NCBI GenBank assembly: GCA_949358305.1
Contig: OX442314.1
Location: 39,812,581-39,874,580 of the forward strand
DNA: 62,000 nt
From: Strigamia acuminata
Taxonomy: Eukaryota > Arthropoda > Chilopoda > Geophilomorpha > Linotaeniidae
Reading direction: 5' to 3'
Below are positions 54,637-62,000 of this stretch, in pieces. The translations under genes were made by a program, and so were the position numbers. The notes beneath the pieces were generated by a model that was not told the origin of the DNA, searched no databases, and saw only the letters and a list, made by a program, of their open reading frames with translations. The number at the start of each line of letters is the position of its first letter. Within the stretch, counting starts at the first letter, position 1.

Positions 54637-55337
54637 ATGGCTGATCGACGCAATCCGAAGATAGATCCCGACGCGTCGTCCTCCAAAGACGAGAGCGAAG
54701 GGCTAGTGATTGAAGCGGAGGACGAGAATTGGGACAAACCGGAGCAACCTCAGGTAACTGTTTAGATCTCTCCACGACATCGGAATTTACAATCCGTTGA
54801 CATCAGACATCTTGTTGGAGTGTGACTTGTGATAATTTGACTGACGAATTTTTGTGTTCTGGTGGACGCAGTGTATCAGATGTCTTTGGTTTCAACTTCA
54901 CCAGAGGAACTCGCCCAAAGAACTTCGGGAAATGGCTGGGCCGCGAGGCAATGACTGTGGCCTGCAGGTGGCGAGCGCACACAGTGCGGCCACTAATCGA
55001 CGAGAAGCGGATCATTGCCCTAGTGGCAGTGCGCTTCGGTGAAACAGCGGGACAAGAAAACAAAGTGAGACTCGTCAAAATCCCAGCATTGCCCGAAAAT
55101 CTACCACGTACGGATTGGAGGGACGAAGACTTTGAAAGGGAGGCGATTGCTTTCGCCCAGCGTTACGACGACCAGCCAGGACTGACACCACAGGACACCG
55201 TAATTATTGGCTACCCCTACCAAAGCAATCTTTCCGTTGAGACAGTGAAAAACAGCTCATATATGCTGGGACCCCTGCACCACCCAGTGGGTAGAGCCCA
55301 CGAAGGCGGCCAGACGGTAGAACATTTCAGTTCATAG
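54637..55337 (+). CDS. Two-exon gene of unknown function, acidic first exon
   Basis: Exons 54637-54753 and 54807-55337 are separated by a 53-bp GT-AG intron in phase 0 and encode 215 residues. Exon 1 is acidic (MADRRNPKIDPDASSSKDES...). Exon 2 holds GRSVSDVFGFNFTRGTRPKN, KWLGREAMTVACRWRAHTV and a charged Pro/Asp-rich tail. It starts about where the RING copy A homology breaks off and has AATAAA at about 55699. The acidic exon 1, phase-0 intron and W...A...RW pattern recall the retroelement's third ORF, but similarity is too weak to claim homology. Function unknown. Confidence 0.5.
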
Positions 55338-55575
55338 CAGATTTAGTGTTTCCTGAATTTGTGCCCGAATTTGTCAATGTTGGTTGTTGTGTACCATGTG
55401 TTTTGCTCACTGTAATGGCCCATGTAAGTTTAGAGTAGCAAATTTATAACCCAGAATTAAAGGATATAATCTTAAAATAGTTTTACAACACTCCAGCGAC
55501 AGACGGTAGAACATTTCAGTTCATGACAGATTTAGTGTTTCCTGAATTTGTGCCCAAATTTCTCGATATTAAAAC
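55312..55575. repeat. Direct repeat of about 70 bp, 188 bp apart
   Basis: GACGGTAGAACATTTCAGTT and the following 50 bp occur at about 55313 and 55501. The first copy contains the stop codon of the gene at 54637. Confidence 0.85.
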
Positions 55576-56328
55576 ACTTTGAGAATTTGGTTTAAATAGA
55601 TAGCGCCCAATCATTTGGGTAAGGAACCTGAATTTGATTTTGCGTCCTTGGGCTCATCATCCAGGAGTGAGCCTGCCGTGACATCACTCCGTATTACAAT
55701 AAAAAGTACACTTGAATTGTGATTACTTATGAATGTGTTTGGTGTGTTGTTACTTACAATTTCAGGGTGCTACAGTTCAAGAGATTTGGTGTTATGATGA
55801 CAGAAAAATGGAACATTTTCAATAAGGAAAAGACCCCTGTTAGTCTGTGGGTTTGTGCATAGAGTGGTAATAGCTTCATTGGCCCTATTTGACTGCATTT
55901 GAGTGGGAATCCAGTGAGGGTGCCGCTCTCCAAGGTTGACCTCAGGCAAATTTATGAACATGCATGAATAAAGAAATTTGGCTGTAACGAGGTAAAGTGG
56001 GAAACCAAGGGTTAAGGAAGTGACACTCGTTAGCAGGAGAGCAGGGAGTGAAGAAGTGTTGATCATCAAGTGAACTAAGGAACATTTTCTCTCTCAGTGG
56101 CTAGAAAAAACCCTGGCCTTCGTAACGCACTGCACGGAGTCCAGTGACTTCACCAGCTGACACCTCCACTTCCCAGGCATCCGCATTCCGTCAAGCAGAG
56201 AGTGACGATAAATAGTGTTGAGGGGAAGAACTCATCTCAACCCGTTTACAGCAATCAGGTTGTACCCACATTGTTTTCTGATTGATTATAATTTAATTCC
56301 ACGTGTAGTTATTTGGTAGTGGGCTATT
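55576..56328. other. Intergenic sequence
   Basis: No gene seen. Confidence 0.4.
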
Positions 56329-56601
56329 TTGGGGATTGTGTTGATAGGGTTATTGGTATTACTTGGGATATTCGCCTTTAAGGTTTTTTCTTTTGGATTG
56401 GAGCAAGTGATGGGAACCGGACAACAAAATGTGTACATCACAACATTAGAGAGAAACCTGGAAATGTCTCAAAACCAGTTGGCAATGGTGCAAGAGCGTC
56501 TACGCGTTACTGAAACAGACGTACACCAACCGCCGTGGAACGTACAACAGTTGCGGTGGAATGTACAACAATTGCCGTAGAATGTACAACAGTTGCCGTG
56601 G

Positions 56602-56815
56602 AACGTACAACCACAACCGTTGTGGAACGTACAACACGTACAACCACAACCGTTGTGGAACGTACAACACGTACAACCACAACCGTTGTGGAACGTACAA
56701 CACGTACAACCACAACCGTTGTGGAACGTACAACACGTACAACCACAACCGTTGTGGAACGTACAACACGTACAACCACAACCGTTGTGGAACGTACAAC
56801 ACGTACAACACGTCG
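56602..56815. repeat. 33-bp minisatellite, six copies
   Basis: The unit contains CCGTTGTGGAACGTACAACA. 33 is a multiple of three, so it can expand within a reading frame. The unit is partly palindromic (GTTGTGGAACGTACAAC). Confidence 0.9.
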
Positions 56816-57132
56816 TGGCCGAACGTACAACCCCCTCCGCCGTGCCACCTGCCTCCGCCGAACGTAAGCTTACAACCAAACGTACAACCGCGAAACGACA
56901 CCAGCGAGAAAGCAACGAGAAATCAACAGCAGCAGCAGTTTGTGCAACGTGAAGAACTTATTTATATATCAGATGATGAAGAGGAAGTCCATCAGCTGCC
57001 AGCCCATCAGGTAGCACCTCCACTTCCACATCAACCACAATAATTGGAGCCAAAAACACTAGAGGTAAACTCAAGTGAAGATTGTGTTATCTGTCAGTTT
57101 AATATGAAGAAAGATGAAGTAGTAGAATTAAA

Positions 57133-57482
57133 CTCCAACCAATACCTGCGCGCGCGACCGGGTCGGTCGAGTTCGCCGCCCAAGTGGAGAACCCGGCGTT
57201 GTCCTTGATCATGGTGGCCACGGCGGCTGCCGCAGCGGCCATGACTCTGTCGCAGTCGATTAGAGCGACACGGGAGTCGGTGGCGGCGGTGGCAGGGGTC
57301 GTCGCGTCGGCCAACGGCACTGACCCCAACGTCGTGGCCGCCATTGAAGAGGCTGTCGATGCCGCCGTAGCCTCATCTGAAGCAGCCGAGGAGGTGCGAC
57401 GGGCAACTCTGTTCGCGGCCGCGATGGCAACTCGTCACTTCAATTTTATTTAATTAATTTAAAAAAAAAAAAAAAAAAAAAA
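57133..57482 (+). mobile_element. Poly(A)-tailed insertion in RING copy B
   Basis: About 350 bp of GC-rich foreign sequence ends in about 22 A (57460-57481). It carries an Ala/Val-rich frame (57184-57453, 89 codons; MVATAAAAAAMTLSQS). It resembles a retroposed transcript end. The source is unknown. Confidence 0.5.
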
Positions 57483-57640
57483 TTGTCTCAATTTTTAAAT
57501 TTTAAATTTTCCATGTTCACTCATTTGTAATTTTCCATTTTCCATGTTAATTTTTTACAATGGGGATGTGAAAGTGAAACTTGCCCCATCTGTAGAATTA
57601 GAATGATACAACGAGTGGTCGTCGAGGTTGCATGGAATAT

Positions 57641-58738
57641 GATTAAGTACTTTCGTATCCCCCGTCATCGCCGCATTCTTGAGGAGTAAATATTCCCGAA
57701 CGTGAAATCTACAACAGCAGCCTACGATATGGATTCCCGTCTGCAAGTTAGTTTTAGAACCGTGTGTCCTGTCAAACATCTCCGCGATAGCGAGAGTTGG
57801 GATTCGTGTTCCATTTCTGACGAGTTTTTGCGATCTGTGTCCATGGTTGCGCTGCTTGCGCGACTCTATTTAGTTTTTGTGTTAATAAATATGGAATCAT
57901 CCCCGAAATTGTGTTTGGACATCTCTAATCAAGAGGACCAACCGAGCAGTGCGCCCTGTAAAACACCTCCGCGAAAGCGAGTGCTAAGGCTGTCGGTTTC
58001 TCCTAAGGAATGTCTACAAATTCATCATTTTTGTGTGTAAAAATTCATCTTTGCTACTTAGGTACAAACTGCTAACATTCATCATAAGTGTTTTGTGTTT
58101 TGTGCGCAAGTTTTTCATCACCAGTGATAAGTACTCATAAGTGTATGCTTAAATTTAATTTAGTTCCTGTTCCAAATGATTTTTTTTTTATTTCTAATGA
58201 ACTAGTCCCCGGTTTGTAGCTAATTTAGGTGAAATACCCTCCCAAACCGGGGCAACAGTCCAATCTGGGCCATTGAGTGGGTAGAGTCCGACTAAACGTT
58301 GGAGAATGTACTTGAGTTGAATAATGTTCCTATGGATTTCCACAGCTATTTAGTTATGTAGCATAGCGTTCAATCAAGACTGGTCGGAGCTTGTGAGTTT
58401 ATGTACCCAGGCCACTCTTGGCCAAGAGCAGGTGAGACCAGGTTTCACTAACTAATGTGAACTTTATGTAGAGCCAGTGATCATGCACTGGACCAGTATG
58501 CTTTTGTATTTTCGTATATTTTCGGTCACGATATTTCTGTTTTTATGACAGATATTGGGAGTTTTTGCAGAGAAGTCTTAACCTACATTGTTATCTCAAT
58601 AAAGTCTTTTCTCCCCTTTCATTACTTTCTTTCTTGACTCATATTCACCAATCACATCGTTAATGCGTACGCTGTGCGCACGCACATTCCTCCGAGTAAC
58701 GTGTAACGGTATAAAAATACCGTAAGGTAAAGTATAAA
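57641..58738. other. Mostly noncoding; small ORF at 57891-58040
   Basis: The 49-codon frame at 57891 (MESSPKLCLDISNQEDQPSS...) has acidic and Pro/Arg-rich parts but no homologue in the window. AATAAA lies at about 58600. Nothing else was recognised. Confidence 0.3.
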
Positions 58739-59837
58739 ATGTGCACCAATTGCCACCTGCTGATGGATCCAGCTGGGAACGCTCACGAGGTGTCGCCATC
58801 CATTCTGGCCAGTCAAGTGCCCGAACTAGCCACCGTCATCACGGCCAATTTAATGGCAGCAAAGCTACAGTTCCAGGCAGATTTACACGAAGACGCGCGT
58901 GTTACTCCCGGACCTTAGAGGAACGATGGGAAAGGTCGAGGACGATAGTGGAGAATATGCAGCAACATATGAGGGAGAGAGTGGGGCCGCGGATCCAACC
59001 CGATTTGGATCCGAAAAGCCCCATCTATACCTCCTTGCTCGAAGTCCAGTACCCGGGTACCGCGGCGGAAAAACACACTTTCTAATGTGATCAACGTGCC
59101 GTTGGCCCCCCCATTCACCGGAATTTCGGCCACCAGTAGCGAATGTAGCGCCGACCGTCGCTAACTCGTCAACTGCAGCGACAGCTTCGGGAGAATCGAC
59201 GTCTGTCATTCGTCTTCCGGCAGGCGCTGAATCTTCAGCGTCCGAGTCTGGTTGGACGGAGCCCCCAGCCGGAGCATTGCGTTTTTCTGAGGCGACATCT
59301 CGCAACTGCGAGTACCGTGCTGCCTATAAAGCAAAGAAAAAAGACCAAGTGGCCCGCCTGCGCCGAGAACAATGCGCGAAAGATATCGCGATGGGGAACC
59401 CACATGACAACATCGTTACGGATCAAGCAACGCAAACCATTTGTCCGTTTTGCGTCGGCAGCGGTTGGTGTTGCGGAGCGTCAGCAGGATCGTCTCTGAT
59501 GAGATGTCCTAACTGCCGAGGCTGCAAAACTCGTCCACGCTCCGAACCGTGGCGTAAGGAGGTCGAGACCCACGTCGTTAAAGGCTTAAAGCCTAACGAG
59601 AAGCGCTGTTGGGCTCACTGCCCAAGATGTCGCGTATTCCTGAACAGTCGCGGCGAGGCTGTCTACATCGATCCGCGATTTCTGACTTGGGCCCCCCAAC
59701 ACCGGAAGCTCGGCAACAAGTGGTCGATGGCGAGATCGCTCCTGCACCCATCTCTCAAACAACGGATTCGGGCTTACTTTCATGATTTTCTTCACTCATG
59801 TGTACTTTTTCTGAGTTGCCATGTCGATGTGAAATAA
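58739..59837 (+). pseudogene. Cys-rich zinc-binding protein gene, apparently frameshifted
   Basis: Three consecutive coherent segments lie in three frames: 58739-58915 (MCTNCHLLMDPAGN...), about 58912-59085 (LEERWERSRTIVENMQQHMR...) and 59092-59837. The last carries CPFCVGSGWCC, RCPNCRGC and HCPRCRVF, that is paired Cys motifs reminiscent of zinc ribbons, and ends with a hydrophobic stretch. Short overlaps between frames speak for frameshifts more than introns. AATAAA lies at about 59836. Family not recognised; it could be a multi-exon gene if donors were missed. Confidence 0.4.
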
Positions 59838-61030
59838 AATGATACCAAAATCGCCTAAGAAATAAAATAACCGCCTCTTTGGTTAACCGAGTTTTAGTAA
59901 AACCTCAGAACTGTACTAACATCGTCATCACTGGTATTCGAATTCATTTTATTTAGTTTTTTTGTGACGTCATATTTAAAGTAAAAAAAATCGTCTTTTG
60001 GAAAACAAAACATTAATTTTTTTAATCTTTACTTAAATTTAAACTTTTAAACTTAACAATAATAATTTTATATACCAACCCAACAATTTATTAATTTCCT
60101 GCGGATTAAGAACTGACAAAGCGGTTTTATTTTTTTTGGAAAAAAGACTTTTTTTTTAATAACAAATAAGTTTTATTTTTCAAATTAATTAGGCGCGGAT
60201 TAGGGACTTCTTAAAAACAACCTATCGTCTAAAGAAAGCGGTGAATAATTCAAATCGGGACGTAAAAATGGCGGAAAACGAATGGACCAATTCACAAATT
60301 GTTCAAACCAACTGGATGACAGTAAAAAGTCAATTGTGTATTACATATGTGGGTACATACCTCCAGTAAAAATGGAGGATGTCGTGAATTAAAACAGAGG
60401 GCAAGAAAGAGCAAAAGTAAAAGTAGGAACAAATCTCACTCACCACAAAGTGGAGACTTGCAATACCAGAGGAATAAAATAGTATATTTCAAACAACCGA
60501 CTTTGCTGACATACAGTACAACAGTGTGGGTCATTCAATACAGAATTCCCAAAAGAAAAAATATATATTTCTCAAAATAATTTGTTTTGTGCAAGAGTGA
60601 TTTGCTTGTGTAAATATTAACTAATTGCTACGTGTCGCGCCACGTAATTGCCTAGGCGCGAATCACACTGTCGCGCCGAGTACACATCAGCAGTAAAACG
60701 TCGTAGAAATTATCAACGATTAAAAAATCCAGAGAAAAGGAAGGAAAATCGTGTCAAAAGCAACCACGACCGCGCGATGTGGATGTCGTAGCAATTCCCG
60801 CTGACGACTCAATCGCTGCTCAATGAATAAACCAAAATGAATCAACACCAAGTGGAAAAAAGATGATGCGAATGAATGAAATCATTGACGAAGTTGAGAG
60901 AACAGACGATCCGAACATTGAAAATAGAAAACACCGAATTCGCAAGTTTGGATCCGGGGGAGTGGGTCAGTTCTTTTGTCATCGTTGAATTTTCAAAATT
61001 GCAACAATTAATTTGAAAAAATGATGAACA
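59838..61030. other. No gene seen
   Basis: AT-rich sequence with T runs. The frames at 60347 and 60842 have no support. Confidence 0.45.
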
Positions 61031-61032
61031 AA

Positions 61033-61300
61033 AAATGATGAAAAAGTGCAAATGTAACATTCACGTAGGAATGCAGTCTTGCAATACAGTCATGTAAATG
61101 CCACATTCATGAAATAAAGAGATGCAGGCTTACAATACATGAACATGTAAATGCCACATTCATTAAAGAAAGGGGTGTGCAGGCTTACAATACATTGAAA
61201 AATGTAAATGCCACACTCAGGAAGGAAAGGGATGTGCAGGCTTACAATACATTGGAAAATGTAAATGCCACACTCAGGAAGGAATGTTACAATGCAACTA
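61033..61300. repeat. 53-57-bp minisatellite, four to five copies
   Basis: Units begin ATGTAAATGCCACA and end GCAGGCTTACAATACATTG. The last copy is shortened. Confidence 0.85.
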
Positions 61301-61394
61301 GAAAATGTGAAAGAACTTTTCAAATGACCAGAGCTCTCTTCTGGTTTCACTGAGACGTGTCAAGTCATCAGTTTATCCAGGGGTGACCACGTGG

Positions 61395-62000
61395 AGGTAG
61401 AGAGTTGGGTTTTACACCCCCGAGAACAAATCAACAATTTACCACTTTTGTGATGCAGGAACGAACGGGCATGTTTACAACATTAATTTTGCAGAAAATT
61501 CACATTTTTACTTATCTGGAAAACTGTGAACATATAAACCTAGTAAATGTGACTTCTGAATGCTGATTGGTTTCAAGCAGATTTTTCCCCTCATGAGCGC
61601 AAACAGGATACACTGACGTCACTCAACTCAAGGACAAAAGTTGTTGTTCTTGCTGCAGATGGCTTTGATCACATTTCATGCCAAATGGCCGGAAATACTG
61701 AAATAAATAGAAAATAAAATACAATAAACATGAATTTGTAATACAAGAGTTACATTTAGGGTAGAGAGTTAGATTTTACATCACCGAGAACAAATCAACA
61801 ATTTACCGCTTTTGTTTTGTTGGAACGAACGGGCATGTTTACAACATCAATTTATCAGAAAATTCGCATTTTAACTCACCTAGAAAACGGCGACCATACA
61901 AACTTAAAAAATGCTGACTTGTGAATGGCGTCAAACAGGTTTCTCCCCTAATCAGCGCGAACACAATACACCGAGGTCACTGGAGCCAAGGACAAAGGTG
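61395..62000. repeat. Direct duplication, about 360-bp period, running off the window
   Basis: 61395-61650 aligns with 61757-62000: GGTAGAGAGTT, GAGAACAAATCAACAATTTA, GGAACGAACGGGCATGTTTA, CAAGGACAAA. It may be the start of a longer tandem array. Confidence 0.8.

Larger units (their letters stand above)
56329..57640 (+). pseudogene. RING-type protein gene, copy B, interrupted
   Basis: Pieces parallel copy A: TTLERNLEMSQNQLAMVQER (about 56437-56500), then a 33-bp minisatellite, then QFVQREELIYISDDEEE, a TAA nonsense codon in place of Glu at about 57040, and EDCVICQFNMKKDEVVELN (to about 57132). After a foreign insertion, the RING end resumes at 57560 as FLQWGCESETCPICR. The complete RING would be C-x2-C ... 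C-x-H-x2-C ... C-x2-C. A hydrophobic start (56329-56400) may be a membrane segment or chance. Nonfunctional as it stands. Confidence 0.55.

Noticed and set aside
56469-57043. Cys/Thr/Val-rich frames across the 33-bp minisatellite
   Set aside because: All six frames are open because the repeat lacks stops; only the frame continuing into the RING-type segment has homology.

Overview
The window reads as nuclear DNA of an invertebrate animal, most likely an arthropod. The evidence is short GT-AG introns whose phases agree, AATAAA polyadenylation signals, dense microsatellites, a Ty3/Gypsy element, a Ty1/Copia relic and an intron-containing Mutator-type transposase fused to a YqaJ nuclease. The species cannot be named from sequence alone. 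A run of 200 N at 26247-26446 joins two assembled pieces, so linkage across it is not proven.

1-22 kb is CpG-rich and crowded with microsatellites. Its genes lie mainly on the minus strand. They are a roughly 1,090-residue, 14-15 exon gene of unknown function (971-5906), two stand-alone copies of a small double zinc-finger gene (7407-7907 and 9779-10296) and a coiled-coil gene (11936-13233). The same zinc-finger module is built into the large gene, and a fourth copy lies at 35981-36529. All four split finger 1 with a phase-1 intron and separate the fingers with a phase-0 intron. I do not recognise this family. From 15.3 to 21.4 kb lies a foldback-type element: about 380 bp inverted arms around 5.3 kb of palindrome-rich satellite with a four-monomer higher-order repeat of about 1,675 bp.

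22-26.2 kb is AT-richer and holds the Mutator/YqaJ element and an 11-bp minisatellite.

26.4-40.4 kb returns to CpG-rich sequence. It carries two small plus-strand genes built from 78-nt phase-2 exons (27352-28395 and 32069-32773; a third, partial paralogue starts the window at 97-286), an intronless TK1-type thymidine kinase (28563-29120, minus), the fourth zinc-finger gene, and many diverged copies of a repeat with strong GC hairpins.

40.4-52 kb is a Ty3/Gypsy retroelement without a visible 5' LTR. It has gag, then pol reached through a textbook -1 frameshift signal, then an extra spliced 827-residue ORF of unknown function, a polypurine tract and an LTR start. About 540-800 bp into the LTR-side sequence are five successive hairpins with covarying stems and an almost invariant 12-nt loop; this is the most unusual signal in the window.

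52-62 kb is a graveyard of broken elements: a Copia relic, two damaged RING-type gene copies (one swollen by a 33-bp minisatellite and split by a poly(A)-tailed insertion), two small unknown genes, and tandem and direct repeats. The final 2 kb shows no gene.
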